Below, in pieces: positions 44,440 to 56,589 of a stretch of DNA of 64,000 nucleotides (its first letter is position 1; every line of letters starts with the position of its first letter). The notes beneath the pieces are model-generated. The model saw only the letters and a list, made by a program, of their open reading frames with translations. It was not told where the DNA came from and did not search any database. This stretch comes from Prosopocoilus inquinatus. Lineage: Eukaryota > Arthropoda > Insecta > Coleoptera > Lucanidae. The position numbers were made by a program, and so were the translations under genes. The DNA is taken from NCBI GenBank assembly GCA_036172665.1, contig CM069875.1, positions 18,755,806 through 18,819,805 of the forward strand. Reading direction: 5' to 3'.

Positions 44440-44860
44440 TTTTTTATTTTTACAACAAAATTTCAGTTTTTTTAAAATTACTCTTTAAGATGAATCTGTT
44501 TGTGAAGTTTGAGAATTTTTTATGCGCTGGCTTCTAAGTTATTTAAAAAACGATTCTGAAATGAAATTCAATTTATACCAAACTATGAGCACAGCCTTGA
44601 TCGATGAGAGTGAAAACTGGACAGATAATTAATAAATATAGTCTTCTTTGAAAAAGATTGATAGAAAAACTTTTTTAGTAATTTATTTTAACGTTCAAGG
44701 ATCAAGACTATATAGTTTGGTATCAATTGAATTTCGTTACTGTTTTTTTTAACTATTTCTGAACTGAGCGAATGAAAAATTCTTAAACTTCACAGACAGA
44801 TTCATCTTGAAGAGCACTTTAAAAAACCTAAATAAAATTTTGCTGAAAAATAATTAAGGA
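44440..44860. repeat. foldback repeat
   Basis: Arms of about 160 bp (44440-44600 and 44699-44860): AAGATGAATCTGT against its complement, and CCAAACTATGAGC against TTTGGTATCAATT-type complement. No ORF; outer limits uncertain. Confidence 0.65.
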
Positions 44861-45839
44861 AGCCATTATTCGAGCACCTTTAAATTAACATGCGATTTCC
44901 TACGTTGCGTTTCAAAACGCAGCACCCTATATAAAATATACAATCAAATAAAAATCAGATATTGTAAGATAGAAAAAAAGTAAATAGCGGGCTATTTTCA
45001 ACGAATTTCTCGGCGAGAATAGCCTTCACCTTATTATTATTGTTAAAATCGAAAAGTAAGTCTGAAAGTAACACAACAGCTTCTACATTTGCAAAAAGAG
45101 TATCTTTGATATATGGCTATGTTGAAAATATGAAACAATACTGTTATGCCTGCCACGACACGTGCTGAATGTGTGTAGATAGGAAATGACCTTTAAAGTT
45201 GTTAAGTGAGCGGTTTTAAAGATATATGATAGTCTGAAAAGTAGCAGTAATAATGTTTGGCATGGATCCCTTTTCTTGGTTTTTATGTACTTCTTGATAA
45301 GGTTTCGAATGAGGTATCAGCTGATCTCATTTGCTATTAAAAGAGATCAGAATGATGTAACCTAGGGTCTGGTTTTGGAAGTTAGAAAGCTTGGATCTCT
45401 TTGAACTTAACTTTTCCGTTTCAAAAAGTAGCAGCAGAAGAGTTCATTGTTTTCTTCTTATATCAGGATAGTACTGACTTACGTTATTCTTGCGTATGCT
45501 GCGCTTATGTCAATACATACATACACGTAATCCTCTTGAAATTTTCCTAGTTCTCGTTAACTAAAAACGGGCTCGCATTTAGTATAAACCAAAGACTCAA
45601 AAAATAAAATCAAATGTCAGAATTACATAAAGGATAGCTGCATCTTCTGAAACTAATTCAGAATATCTTGCGTAGTTTCTCGATGTAGAATTCTAGATAA
45701 TATGTTTTAATCTTATCCAACACGAAGTCGTTAATGGCCTATTGCAAATTTAAGCATGGTACAATTAATGCAAAACAAATAACTGCATTAAAACTAGAAT
45801 ACATGAATATGTTACCATGTTATTACGTTAGACTGAAAT
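44861..45839. other. AT-rich DNA, no gene seen
   Basis: Nothing recognised. Confidence 0.45.
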
Positions 45840-46002
45840 TAAACATGACGATATCTCAGGCGCGCGGCGTATAAGAACCGCTGAACTTTTCTACGGTTAT
45901 TTGTTAGGAAATTGTATCACATTTACAAACAATCGGCCCCGCATTGAGATTAATAAGGCAGATACGTCGATTTTTGCCGCGTTATTCAAACCGTCTCCTG
46001 CA
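45840..46002. other. CpG-retaining block, left part
   Basis: Continuous with 51297-51440 once element B is removed. Contains TCAGGCGCGCGGCG, TTTGCCGCG and TAATAAGG-like motifs in AT-rich surroundings. Possible conserved non-coding DNA. Confidence 0.35.
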
Positions 46003-46231
46003 AATTATGTTTTTTATAAACACGTTAATGTTTTTTAAAACATTTATTAAAGTTACAGATGGGCAGAGTAACGGTTACAAGTTCTGCAGATATGACTAAA
46101 CTAAAGTTCTGACCCTAATATATATGCTATAGTTTGTATATTTAGTAAAGATAACGATAAATGAGTGGACAATAACAATGCGTCACTTGTTTATATTACT
46201 AATCAGGGGTCATAGAGCGTTTAACATAACT
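46003..46231 (-). repeat. 3' LTR of element B
   Basis: 229 bp, no difference found from 51068-51296. The sense start AGTTATG lies at 46231. Confidence 0.92.
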
Positions 46232-47225
46232 CCTCCCTTTTTAAATTGGAAAATAATAGTGAAGTATTATTTTCATCCCTCGCTTCCTCTGATTTATCGC
46301 TTTTTCTTACTTTTGATTGTTTTTGGGTCTTTCTATATTTGAGTATGATGAACACGAAAACAAAGCATATTATTATTAAAACTAGGTTGCTCAAAAAGAA
46401 GGAAATCTTCAGGGGGTGCCATTCTCTGGTTCTAGAAGTTGGCTGCATACTGGATTGTCGTTGTAACTTCGAGATGTCATCCAGGTTCAAGTCCTCTAAG
46501 TGCAGGTGTTCTAGATTTGGGAGTTCTTGTATTTCCTCTGTTTTCATTTTAGGTAGAATGAAGGGTTCTCCTTGAATGATTTTTTCTTCATTGATGATTT
46601 TGAAGCTTCCGTCCATTACTTGACAATGGAAAGGGATTTTGACGAGGCTTGGTTTTTCTATTATGTTGTATCCAGTAGTTTTACATTTTTTCTGTAATTT
46701 TATTGGCAATTTGGCAGGTACAATTATTATGTAGTTCTTGTTGATTTGTTCATAAATGGTATTACTCGTAGATATGGGAGTCAATTGACATTTAGTAGTC
46801 TTGATATTCTGAATGATGGATGTCACACAGTCTTCCTCTTTTATAAAGGGTCTATTATTACAGATGTAGGTATTTTCAATCGTTGGACATTCTTCATCTT
46901 CATATTGATGGCCTTGGTTATTGAGTATCAGGTAAGGACTTTTTGGTACAAGGGTAAAATTATTTTGAGGAACAGGAAATATATGGTAATATTCAAATTG
47001 TATAGGACTGAAGACAGGAATATGCATAAGGAAGATTACTTTGTCATTATGAACAGTCACCTTTGAGTTAGCTAAATTGTAATAAGAATGAATGTTTTTG
47101 AATTTAAGAATTTTATTTTCTTCGTAAAGTTTAACTAATGTATCTATCATATTGTTCATGTCTTCAAATGATATGACAGAGTTATGTAAGGTATTTAATC
47201 TAGCAAAAACCACTGCGTTTTCCAA
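46221..47225 (-). CDS. C-terminal half of an F-type envelope protein (element B)
   Basis: 334-codon open frame that overlaps the end of the pol frame; its first ATG is at codon 23 (47159). Early part [14 protein letters not shown] and [11 protein letters not shown] are of the type found in the stem of insect retroviral Env / baculovirus F-like proteins. Cys-rich middle ([19 protein letters not shown]). One transmembrane segment at about 274-297 ([20 protein letters not shown]) and a charged cytoplasmic tail of about 37 residues. The signal peptide, cleavage site and fusion segment are missing, so it cannot be a working fusion protein. The last codons run into the LTR. Confidence 0.8.
   Translation of the reverse strand: MENAVVFARLNTLHNSVISFEDMNNMIDTLVKLYEENKILKFKNIHSYYNLANSKVTVHNDKVIFLMHIPVFSPIQFEYYHIFPVPQNNFTLVPKSPYLILNNQGHQYEDEECPTIENTYICNNRPFIKEEDCVTSIIQNIKTTKCQLTPISTSNTIYEQINKNYIIIVPAKLPIKLQKKCKTTGYNIIEKPSLVKIPFHCQVMDGSFKIINEEKIIQGEPFILPKMKTEEIQELPNLEHLHLEDLNLDDISKLQRQSSMQPTSRTREWHPLKISFFLSNLVLIIICFVFVFIILKYRKTQKQSKVRKSDKSEEARDENNTSLLFSNLKREELC
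46232..46249 (-). promoter_or_regulatory. polypurine tract
   Basis: The sense strand just before the 3' LTR is AAAAAGGGAGG, the expected primer for plus-strand DNA synthesis. Confidence 0.75.
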
Positions 47226-50200
47226 ATTGTCTAGAAATTTCGTCAGTGTCTTCTATAGTATTTATTTCAATACGCGACAAAGCATCTGCATTGGTGTTTT
47301 GGTTTCCTTTTTTATATGTGATTGTATAATCATACTCTTCGAGTTTGAGTCTCCATCTTACAAGTCTAGAGTTAGGTTCTTTTAGGCTAAATAACCATTG
47401 TAAAGGTTTGTGATCTGTTACGATAACAAACTTACGCCCGAAAAGGTAAGGTCTAAAATATTTGGTGGCCCAGACAATAGCTAGTAACTCTTTTTCTATT
47501 GTACTATAATTACATTCAGCCGGATTCAACGTACGTGAAGCGTATGCAAGAGGTAAATCTTTGCCTATGGGGCCTTGGCTGAGCACTGCTCCTATAGCAA
47601 CATTAGAAGCATCTGTGGTTAAGTTAAAAGGTTTATCAAAATCAGGGTATTGTAGAATTGGGTCATTACATAATAAATTCTTACATAATTCGAAAGTTTT
47701 GCAGAATTCTTCTGTGTGTTCTATTTTCTCTCCTTTTTTTAAACATTTTGTGAATGGTTTTGTAATTTTGGCGAAGTTCTTGATAAATCTGCGATAGTAC
47801 CCGAGAAGTCCTAAGAAACTTTTAATTTCTTTAGAATTTTTCGGTATTGGAAATTTCTGAATTGCAGAGATTTTCTTCGGGTTTGGTTTAATGCCGTCCG
47901 GTGTTACAACATGCCCGAGAAATTCTACTTCTTTCCTACAGAATTCTGATTTATCGAGTTGGATTTTTAATTTTGACTCACGTAATTTTTTAAAAATTAA
48001 TTTTAAATTTGCAATATGTTCTTGAAGAGAGGTAGAAAAGATAATTATGTCATCCATATAGACAAAACAAATTTTACCTTGGAGGTCTTTCAATATGTTG
48101 TCCATCACCCTTTGGAACGTAGCAGGTGCATTCTTAAGCCCAAATGGCATTCTGACGAATTCGTAGTGCCCGTTCTCTACATTAAAGGCGGTCTTGGAAA
48201 CAGATTGCGGCTCCATTTCAATTTGATGGAATCCTGATGCCAAATCTAAAGTACTAAAGTACTGACATTTTCCTAACTTATCTAGTATGTCATTAATGTT
48301 CGGAATTGGGTAACGATCATCTATTGTTTTTTCGTTGACTTTTCGGTAATCTACTACAATTCTCCATTTTTGTTTACCACTACTATCTAATTTTTTTGGA
48401 ACGATCCAAATAGGAGAACTCCAGGGACTTTGTGATGGTCTAATTATACCATCATCGAGCATTTTGTTAATTTGTCTTTCTACTTCCGGCTTATGAATAA
48501 AAGGATATCTATATGATCTTGTATGAACTGGGATTGCGTCGGTAGTTTTTATGGAATGCTTAACTTCGTTTGTGAAAGTCAAATTCTTACTGTTATTATG
48601 GAAAATATCTGAAAATTCACGACATAAGGAAATTGTAGCTTTTTTTTCTTCTGGATTTAAATGATCAGTTCTAATTAATTTATCAATATGCTCGGTGTCG
48701 TTGTCAGCGTGATTTTCTGTTAAAAATTGTTCTGCATGAAAAATTTGATATTGTTCCTTTTCTTTATCTGGAAAAGGTATAATTTCAAATGGCTTTATGA
48801 GGTTTGCTGTAATTCTGGAATCGGTATTATTGGAGATTTCAAGTAATGCAAAACCGTTTTTTACAGTAGTTAAAGTTTCTGGGATGTATAAGTCATTTAT
48901 AGTTTGTTCAGGAATTATCACATCTCCATTATAATAGTTTACAGGAACTTTAGTTTTTAAAATTTCGTGGGTGTTAACACTAATTGTAAAAGAGTTTTCT
49001 TTAGGCAATCTGTAGTAGAAAGGAATGATTGTATTACTGTTACTTAAATTCTTCTCTGCAAGATTAATTGATATTCCTAGGTTTCTGAGGTCTTCTAATC
49101 CTAATATGCCATCGTAGAAATCATGAAAATCAAAAAGAATAAAAGTAATTACTTTGTCAGTTGCTAATTCTTTAAATGCTGGAATGTGAGCTTTAAATTT
49201 AATTTTCTTTTCTCCTATGGGTGTTTTAATTATTGATGTTTCTTGAGAGATTTTATTTGGGAAGTATTTTTCTGCAATAGAAGGTCTGATAATAGATTTA
49301 TAACATCCGGTATCAATAAGTAATTTAATAGGTGGATTCTGAATTTTAATATACGGTAGTGAATTATCACAAGTCGTGTTGTTGATTTCGTAAATTACGT
49401 CGCGTCTTCTGTTGAGTGAGTCATCCGAAAATTTTTGAAAGTTGTTTATTTGGGATTCGTCATTAATCTCTTCGTCAGTCTCATTATTTACATTGTTAAG
49501 TTCATAGTTTTGCTCATTGCAAATATTGTTATCGTAATGATCAGGGATGTTTAAAGAAGGATCAGGGTACGTTTCTGTATGCTCGTGATTACAGTAATTA
49601 TTTTCCATGAGATTTAATTCCTCTGAAATAAAATTTCTTGATGTTGGTATAGTGTTTTTAAAATAATTATTATAATTATTATGTTGTCTAATTGTTGGGA
49701 TTCTGGATGTGGTTGACATTGGTTCCGGTTTGTTTGTTGGGATTTGTCCTGTTGGTTTAAAGACATTTTTCGGAGTACCAAAAACTTGAGAGTTAGTAAA
49801 TTGTTTTTGTTGAACTACTCTTGGTCTCACGTCAATAGGTTGACTAGGGAATTGGTTAGAAGTCCAGGGTCTTGGATTTTGGTTATAGAAATTTCGTGGC
49901 CATTGTGTAAGAGGTGTTTGATGAATTTGCATGTTAGATCTTTGAGGATATTGATCAAATGATGTAGGTACGTGTGAATATTGTGGAAATGAGTTGAACG
50001 TCTTAGGTAACATTTGAGGTTGCGTTTTGATTTGGTTAGAAGAGCTTTTATTATTATGTAATATATTAGGAAGATTTTGAGTATACATAAAGTTCTCTTC
50101 TTCTATTACATAGGCCATTGCATTTTCTAGTGATATAGGGTTTCTTAGTCTTACAATGCTTTGGAAGTTACCCGATAAACCACGAAGGAAGGTTTTTAAT

Positions 50201-50808
50201 GCTAGATTGTCATATTGTTTAGAATATACTAATTTTGTGGCTTGTGGTATTTCCGTTGTACTAATTGAGTTTAATTTTGCAGACAATCTACTACGTAATA
50301 TTTGTATTCGTTTGCCGAATTCTAATGGTGGTTCATTTTTTGAAGGTGTTAATGTGATTAAGTCTTGTTCGAGACAATCTAAATTTCTCTGATCACCGAA
50401 ACTAGTTCTTAAAGCATTTTTTATTAAAGGCCAAGTATTTAATTCGTTCCTAGTGCCAATTAAGATTTGTGCGTGATCTTTTAATTTACCAATTACTACT
50501 CTAATTAAATATGAAGTTATTTGAGGGTCGTTGTTACTAATTTCATTGAACAAATAGTCGCAGGACGCTATGAAAATTTCTAATGAATTTTGGTCACCAT
50601 TGTATGATGGAATTGTGTCTACATATAATTTTAATAATTGATAATTTACTTCTGGCATTTTTGCTTGGATTACAGTTGGTTTAGATAGATTAATACTATT
50701 ATTAAATGTTTCGATTAAAGAATCTAAATCTAAGTTATTTACTGAATTGCTGTTCATATAAGACAAGAAATCAGGTAAATAATGGAAAAAATTAGACGGG
50801 ATACTCAA
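47200..50808 (-). CDS. Gag-protease-RT-RNase H polyprotein (element B)
   Basis: 1202 codons, ATG at 50808, no internal stop. Residues 1-250 are a capsid-like Gag; 250-480 a Gln/Asn/Pro-rich linker with no CCHC knuckle. Protease: [14 protein letters not shown], catalytic Asp at about 499, and ILGLEDL at about 568. RT about 760-1010: [13 protein letters not shown] (Asp 855), [12 protein letters not shown], and YMDD at 917-920. RNase H about 1055-1180: [11 protein letters not shown] (Asp 1066), EKELLAIVW (Glu 1107), [11 protein letters not shown] (Asp 1132), NADALSR (Asp 1175). The frame ends about 25 residues later. A full Pol would continue with integrase. Gag and Pol in one frame without a shift is unusual for the errantivirus group. 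Confidence 0.93.
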   Translation of the reverse strand: MSIPSNFFHYLPDFLSYMNSNSVNNLDLDSLIETFNNSINLSKPTVIQAKMPEVNYQLLKLYVDTIPSYNGDQNSLEIFIASCDYLFNEISNNDPQITSYLIRVVIGKLKDHAQILIGTRNELNTWPLIKNALRTSFGDQRNLDCLEQDLITLTPSKNEPPLEFGKRIQILRSRLSAKLNSISTTEIPQATKLVYSKQYDNLALKTFLRGLSGNFQSIVRLRNPISLENAMAYVIEEENFMYTQNLPNILHNNKSSSNQIKTQPQMLPKTFNSFPQYSHVPTSFDQYPQRSNMQIHQTPLTQWPRNFYNQNPRPWTSNQFPSQPIDVRPRVVQQKQFTNSQVFGTPKNVFKPTGQIPTNKPEPMSTTSRIPTIRQHNNYNNYFKNTIPTSRNFISEELNLMENNYCNHEHTETYPDPSLNIPDHYDNNICNEQNYELNNVNNETDEEINDESQINNFQKFSDDSLNRRRDVIYEINNTTCDNSLPYIKIQNPPIKLLIDTGCYKSIIRPSIAEKYFPNKISQETSIIKTPIGEKKIKFKAHIPAFKELATDKVITFILFDFHDFYDGILGLEDLRNLGISINLAEKNLSNSNTIIPFYYRLPKENSFTISVNTHEILKTKVPVNYYNGDVIIPEQTINDLYIPETLTTVKNGFALLEISNNTDSRITANLIKPFEIIPFPDKEKEQYQIFHAEQFLTENHADNDTEHIDKLIRTDHLNPEEKKATISLCREFSDIFHNNSKNLTFTNEVKHSIKTTDAIPVHTRSYRYPFIHKPEVERQINKMLDDGIIRPSQSPWSSPIWIVPKKLDSSGKQKWRIVVDYRKVNEKTIDDRYPIPNINDILDKLGKCQYFSTLDLASGFHQIEMEPQSVSKTAFNVENGHYEFVRMPFGLKNAPATFQRVMDNILKDLQGKICFVYMDDIIIFSTSLQEHIANLKLIFKKLRESKLKIQLDKSEFCRKEVEFLGHVVTPDGIKPNPKKISAIQKFPIPKNSKEIKSFLGLLGYYRRFIKNFAKITKPFTKCLKKGEKIEHTEEFCKTFELCKNLLCNDPILQYPDFDKPFNLTTDASNVAIGAVLSQGPIGKDLPLAYASRTLNPAECNYSTIEKELLAIVWATKYFRPYLFGRKFVIVTDHKPLQWLFSLKEPNSRLVRWRLKLEEYDYTITYKKGNQNTNADALSRIEINTIEDTDEISRQFGKRSGFC

Positions 50809-51050
50809 AATTTGGTCTCACCAAATCCGGGAATTGCCAGTCGTCTATTTTGTGAAAGGTTGATATCTGCGTTGCCCAGAGCTGTGGATCTCCTCTATGG
50901 ATTGGAAGACGAATGGTATCTTCAGAGCCTTACACGATGTATTTCTCTTGAAGTTTCTTCGTCCAGGGTTCTTTTGGGTAGTACTGAAGGAACTGGAGTC
51001 CCAAATCGCGATTTTAATTTGCACGATGCACCTTTTTTCGCGACCGCACT
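50809..51050 (-). other. 5' leader of element B
   Basis: Untranslated region between primer site and gag ATG, probably holding packaging signals. A short plus-strand frame here is a shadow. Confidence 0.6.
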
Positions 51051-51068
51051 ATCCTACTGACTGCGCCA
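51051..51068 (-). promoter_or_regulatory. primer-binding site, probably tRNA-Ser
   Basis: The sense strand reads TGGCGCAGTCAGTAGGAT, starting with the last T of the LTR. This matches the complement of an insect tRNA-Ser 3' end (TGGCGCAGCCGGTAGGAT as I remember it) with two differences; errantiviruses such as 17.6 and 297 also use tRNA-Ser. Confidence 0.7.
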
Positions 51069-51296
51069 ATTATGTTTTTTATAAACACGTTAATGTTTTT
51101 TAAAACATTTATTAAAGTTACAGATGGGCAGAGTAACGGTTACAAGTTCTGCAGATATGACTAAACTAAAGTTCTGACCCTAATATATATGCTATAGTTT
51201 GTATATTTAGTAAAGATAACGATAAATGAGTGGACAATAACAATGCGTCACTTGTTTATATTACTAATCAGGGGTCATAGAGCGTTTAACATAACT
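51068..51296 (-). repeat. 5' LTR of element B
   Basis: 229 bp, identical to the other LTR, directly followed inside by the primer site. TGCA duplication at 51297-51300. Confidence 0.92.
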
Positions 51297-51440
51297 TGCA
51301 TTGTAATTTAGTCGCTTCCTTCGCCGCGCCAAATTATAATATTAAAGCCATTTATCGATAGCGGACTGATGGAATTTAATTGTCATTACCCATAACTAAT
51401 GGATGATGGTAACAATAATGACAATAATGACTGGCCACTT
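51297..51440. other. CpG-retaining block, right part
   Basis: Contains CGCTTCCTTCGCCGCGCC and TTTATCGATAG, ATGGAATTTAATTGTCATTA. Together with 45840-46002 it forms one block of about 300 bp interrupted by element B. Confidence 0.35.
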
Positions 51441-52410
51441 TACTAGCCATAAGCGAAAGACTGTTCATTATACGTAATAAATTAGCAGTAAACTGAAAAC
51501 ACTGGAATACACTCAAGTTGTTAAATGAGTACGTGCAAGATATTAAACGTCTGTGTAGCTGCTCAAGAACGGCCGTCAGGTAGCTAAATCATGGATTTTT
51601 AAAAATATTAATTATAATTGTATGAAATTTCTCCACCACAACTGCACTTCGTCCAGTTATCTCCGGTTCTAAACTGCGTGTAAGCTGAAAATTCTCATAA
51701 GCAGTTGTATTTATTAATAGTTCACTTATTAATGTGTAAATAAAATCAAAACCGCACATAAAAGCCGATAAAACAAGTAAGCATATCAACACTATAATTA
51801 TTTATGTATCGAGGGCGCACAGTGGTCCAGAACGGAATTCTAGCGCGACAAAATGAAAAAAATTGAAACATTTGAATAAACATCAAAATAAAAAAAATAT
51901 TTTTGTTAATGTTCTTCCATGTTTATTTTATTTGTTTCGCAAGCTTTTCTTTTATTTACGCTTCTGTAGTGCTGTCAAATCACGCATGAACATTTCAGGT
52001 ATCAAACGTGATTGAAAATGTAATAAGCAAGGAAAAGAATTCAGGCCACTTGTTCCGCGAACGGTACAAAAATTTAGTACTCGGACTGTATCAGCCTCGC
52101 CCGCAACGTGCGAATGCTCGCATTGCACTCCTTCCCCTTCCACTCAATAACAATTCGATGCATCGCAAAGTACATTCGACGTAAAAAGCGTCCAACACTA
52201 AGGGGCCTCAATTCTTTTCCCTGGTAATAAGTTAAACATAAGCTTGACAATATTTTAGAAGGTTTTATTGGGTAAGTTTGGTGAGATCTGGTTACTATAC
52301 TTTTTCTTATATAAGGTTTAGTGCTACTTTTTGCTATTTTGTAAGATTTCTTCAAAATTTGCTCTTGATTTGACTCTGAATATGAGTAAATATGAGAATG
52401 TCTTAAGCAG
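51441..52410. other. AT-rich DNA, no gene seen
   Basis: The frame 52355-52074 (minus) begins KKSYKIAKSSTKPYIRKSIV and has no known domain. Nothing else recognised. Confidence 0.4.
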
Positions 52411-52800
52411 TGTATCCATGGACTGAGTTCACAAGAGGAAAGACATATTTTAGAGAATTCTATTTGCTTAGAAATCTCTAGAAAAACTAAAACTTTTTTA
52501 GATTTCCTTAAAAAGGACTAGAATTTAAAAAAAATGCGGTATTAGCAAAAAAATGTGAAAATATGATTTTAGTGAAGTAATTCAAATTCCTTGATCAATT
52601 TAAGATTTTTCAAAACAATTCGTGTTTTATGTTAATAAACTAAATTAATATTTTTTATTTAATTACTTTTTTGTGCATATGCAGGGTGAGCCAATACTTC
52701 GTAGTCCATAGATAATGTCTTTGTTAATGCAGATTTTTAAAATCTTGCAATTGCAGAGGGTGTGTCGTATAATATAAAATTTATATACCAAATTTTGATA
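52411..52800. repeat. single-ended copies of two TIR families
   Basis: 52411-52500 resembles the left end of 43608-44302 (GTATCCATGGACTGAGTTCACAAGAGGA). 52682-52770 resembles the left end of 42932-43586 (CAGGGTGAGCCAATACTTCG, then GCAGATTTTTAAAAT). No matching right ends; truncated copies. Confidence 0.55.
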
Positions 52801-53265
52801 AATATTTAGTGTGGAAAACACCAAAACATTTTTTACTCTTAAAGGCGAATCGAAATAAACTAAAGTGTACGGGATATGCTATTGGCTGTGTCACACGAAA
52901 CAATTCAATTGTAACTAATTTTAAATCATGTACTATGACCGCCAAAAAAATCTGGGACAACTCCCTACATGCATTTTTCACTTATTTTATTAGTTTGAAT
53001 GCAGCTTTAGCCCATTTAGCTTGTTATTTGGAGCTTGTTTCTATGTAAAAACACGTCGTTATATTTACAGTAGGACATATTGCATGTCCCAGATTTTTTG
53101 GCGGGCATAGTACCTATACCACATGTAAGTAAAAATGAAAACAGAATTTAAAAATAAAAAGGCTCCGAACTATTAGATCACTTCTATTGATTGGAATAGG
53201 AGAAATATGAAAATCTTATTGTTACCATTTTAGTGCGTTTTTACAAATTCTTTTGAACTTCTTTC
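52801..53265. other. AT-rich DNA, no gene seen
   Basis: A short inverted pair ATGCATTTTTCACTTA / ATTGCATGTCCCAGATTTTTT is present near 52970-53100. No gene. Confidence 0.4.
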
Positions 53266-53269
53266 TTTT

Positions 53270-54190
53270 TAATAGCAGTACAGATTTCTGAGGATTTTTG
53301 CCTTATTTTAGGTCAATTATGTTACCTCACAAGAAAAACTAAATTTTTCTGCAGGGTGTTAAAAAAACCTGGGCAACGTTTGGCAGGTGACAGTAGAGAT
53401 CAAAACAAGAAAAAATTCTAATAAACCCATGTCCTTTACTCAATACAGGTGTCCACGTTATGTGTTCACTTTCTAGAATTTTTACTTTTACGTAAAATTC
53501 GGGATCGATTAATTAAATGAATTTAATATATAATAATTTTTCGACGCAACGCCAGCCATCCCACCACTTTCGGTGAAACTTATTTTTTCAAATGGAACAT
53601 TTTACCACCTAATGAAAATTTCATGTGCTGTAAAAATGTTGTAAAATTGTAAACACCAAATTGCTATCAAAGGAGTGGCTACCTCAATTTATTTGTTCGC
53701 ATTACAATGAAAATACACGATTTATAGCTTTGGAAATTACAAAAAAAAATTCGTTGTCATGAAAACCAAAATTACTAAGTGATACATATTCGGACTTACA
53801 ATGATCTGAGGATTTCAAATAGTAAAAATATACAGGCCGTTATATTTAAAATAAGAAAGTTGATGTCATTTCTGGTGAAACCGGAAATCATACGGCGACC
53901 TGTGCTACGTCGGAAAATTCAACTTTTTATTTAATTTATCGATCCAGAATTTTACTTAAAATATAAAATTTTTAGAAAAGTGAATACCAAGCGTGGACAC
54001 CTGTATTGAGTATTGATCATGGGCTTATTAGAATTGTTTTCTTGTCTTCATCTCTACTATCACCTGCCAAACGTTGTACAGGTTTTTTTATTAACACTGC
54101 AGAGAAATTTAGGTTTTCTTGGAAGGTAACATAATCGCTCTAAAGTTAGGCAAAAATCCTTATAGAAGTAATTGTATTGTGATACTATCA
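53270..54190. mobile_element. foldback element with CAGGGTG core
   Basis: Core 53352-54100 has arms CAACGTTTGGCAGGTGACAG against complement CAACGTTTGGCAGGTGATAG, then GGTGTCCACG-type inner arms. The symmetry goes on outside the core: GGATTTTTGCCT (53279) against the complement near 54155, and AGGTAACATAAT-like at 53325 and 54124. Thus either a bigger foldback or a core element inserted at the centre of another palindrome. Confidence 0.7.
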
Positions 54191-54194
54191 TACG

Positions 54195-56280
54195 ATTTCT
54201 ATAGAGAATGTAATTAAAAAGATACTGTTTTGTTATTTTCATCATTTTAGAAACTTAGATATAAAAAATTATTTTCTTGGGCTAAAATTCTATTTTGGAC
54301 CACTGTGGGGCGTAATGTGGGGCAACAGTTTACTGTTTGTAATTTACTCGAGATTTGTAAACGTCAAATAATGCCAGCAGTTTTATTTTTCACTTTCGAT
54401 CCGGAGAATATTATTTGATGAAAAGTTTGTAAGTAGTTTGTGTATTTACATATACTACGTTTTCTATCTGAGACAAAGTAGTTTTTTTCGCTACTAACTC
54501 TAGAACACACCATTATGTACTACGACGCTCAACTTAAATGATACTCTTGCATGAGAACCACACCCTTAAGAACATTCAGCTTAAGGGCTCCGAAACTCTC
54601 AGTTGGTATCATTTAAGGTGAGCGTTATTATTCATTGTTTTCAACTGAAGAACTTGATTTTCTGGACCTGCTATTTATTTCTTTTCACAAGCTATTTGTT
54701 TTTAAACAATATTTTTATCTAAATTCCATTTAACTATTATAAATATAAAAACGGTTAAAAAATATATTAAATATATGTGCTAGTAGCGAAAAAAATAATA
54801 CCGCGTGTGTCATATTTCTGCGTTTCTGCAAAAACTTCCTTATCGATAGAGATAGGGCAAAATACTTTTAAGAAAAATTCTTTGACATGTTAAGGACTAT
54901 AACTTTGTTAAATTAGTTAACATCGATCTGCAACTGTTTTGGAGCGGTCACACCTTCTTTGATTTCCTTAAATTACATGGTACATTTCTAATAATGAATT
55001 TTGATAGGAAATTTCTTTCTCTTTCTGATGGTGTAAGAGTTTATCTATCTTAGATGGATCTAAAATGTAGCATTCAACAAATGACGCACATGTTCTTACT
55101 CAGTTGAGATATCTAAAATCTGTATAAATTTAATTTAGAACAAACTATGTAAACAAACTTCTCAAAATATATACTGGCTCTCCTAAGTTGAGTAGAAAAG
55201 TTCTCTGTGAAAGGAACATACAAACATTCTGAAAATTAACGCACTGCCCTAGGAGGAAGTGATCTTTCAAAATAAAATATTTTCACTGTTATATCACATA
55301 CCGGTAGTCGCCATTAACTTTCTTATTTTAAATGGACTGTTATACTTTTTATTGCAAATTCTGATTCAACATATTATTCCAAGCAAAAGTTATTAAGGCT
55401 TCTATATACTTAAATGTAATTTAAATTCTTCGAATTTCTGAAGAAAATTATTTCGGTGGCCTTTCATTTAAGATAATGTATTTTCAACATTTTCAAATTT
55501 AGAGATTCAAGCTGTCTGTCGTTTGAGAGAACAATGTTCAGTCTTTCAAATCATATTCTGCATCATGAGACGCAGTATCAAATTTTACATCGATTAGTAG
55601 AAGCATTCTCTATACCAATTTTCATTACTTTTCTTGTTATCAATTATTGTTTCTTATAATGGCATATTTTGGTAAAATTATGGTAATTTTTCGCAGTAAT
55701 TGCCGACAAAACAAAAATATTTATTGAGTTACAAGCTATATTATCAGATATGTATAAGTAGAAAACAAAGAATTTAATAAAATTAACAAAACAAATAAAA
55801 AGGAACCGTAATGTTTAATCTTCAAGATCCTAGTTCTTGAAGATTGACGATGGTATTTTTTTGTGCAAAATTTCTACAAAGTGAGAGAGATAGGTTAGCA
55901 TTGTAAATATTTATTAGTTGATTTGCAGTTATTTGCAAATTTTATACAGTACTTACGACCATATCATAGGGCCTCGAGAATAATAAATAAAACTGTTTAA
56001 TTATTTTTACCTCTTTACCAACTGTAAGTTTTACTTTTGCTTTCTTTAAATAAAAATGTTAGCCTGACAAAGAGAATTGTTTTTGAAAATAGGTTTACTT
56101 AATTTTTTAAAACCATTGTTTATGAAAATAGTAAGTATTACGATAGGTATTTACATACAGCTTTATTCCGAGATGTAAGGCGAAATAATGTATGAAAATG
56201 GTAATAACCAGAAAGTCCTTTGGAATATTATAAATACGCAAGTCCAAAAATCAAGTAGTTAGCAACTTAGACTCTACTAT
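54195..56280. other. AT-rich DNA with one small foldback
   Basis: 54523-54626 is a foldback of about 104 bp (CGCTCAACTTAAATGATAC against complement CGCTCACCTTAAATGATAC, with an inner CTTAAG pair). Otherwise no gene or repeat boundary was recognised. Confidence 0.5.
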
Positions 56281-56580
56281 ACCAAATGATCACTTCGTCA
56301 ATATTTCTACCAATATCAAACGAGATGCAAATATATCCTCCGTTGACACAATTGTTCATTGTCTACTTTATCAAAACAACCCTCATTTCAGCTTCAGAAA
56401 TATCACATTTATTGAAGTTCGAGATATTATAAACTCGCTAAAATATAATATAATATTTATATAAAATATAGTTTCCATTGCTTAGGATTATCAACAAACA
56501 TCATCAAACATATTAAAAATTATATAATAATTCAACTTACTAAACTTTTCAATCAGTGTATTGCTGCCAAAATTAAATAA
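56281..56580 (+). pseudogene. LINE reverse transcriptase, N-terminal piece
   Basis: Readable runs SFRNITFIEVRDIINSLK and GLSTNIIKHIKNYIIIQLTK followed by LFNQCIAAKI, the region just before the finger motif of jockey/CR1-type LINE RTs. It stops at 56575. The next part of the domain is found at 57310, beyond another LINE 3' end. Confidence 0.6.
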
Positions 56581-56589
56581 AGCCATCTT

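Larger units (their letters stand above)
46003..51296 (-). mobile_element. errantivirus-like endogenous retrovirus, young and non-autonomous (element B)
   Basis: Two 229-bp LTRs (46003-46231, 51068-51296) that are identical by eye, a TGCA duplication (45999-46002, 51297-51300), a tRNA-Ser-type primer site and a polypurine tract. LTR ends AGTTATG...ATAATT follow the gypsy/errantivirus style rather than TG...CA. 5294 bp in total, short for this group (about 7 kb). Coding content: Gag-PR-RT-RNase H in one frame, then the C-terminal part of an F-type Env. The integrase and the Env N-terminus are absent. Both ORFs are otherwise undamaged, so it probably moved recently with help from an intact relative. 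Confidence 0.93.

Noticed and set aside
46221..47225. Intact envelope gene
   Set aside because: The signal peptide, cleavage site and fusion segment are absent and the frame starts at a deletion scar.
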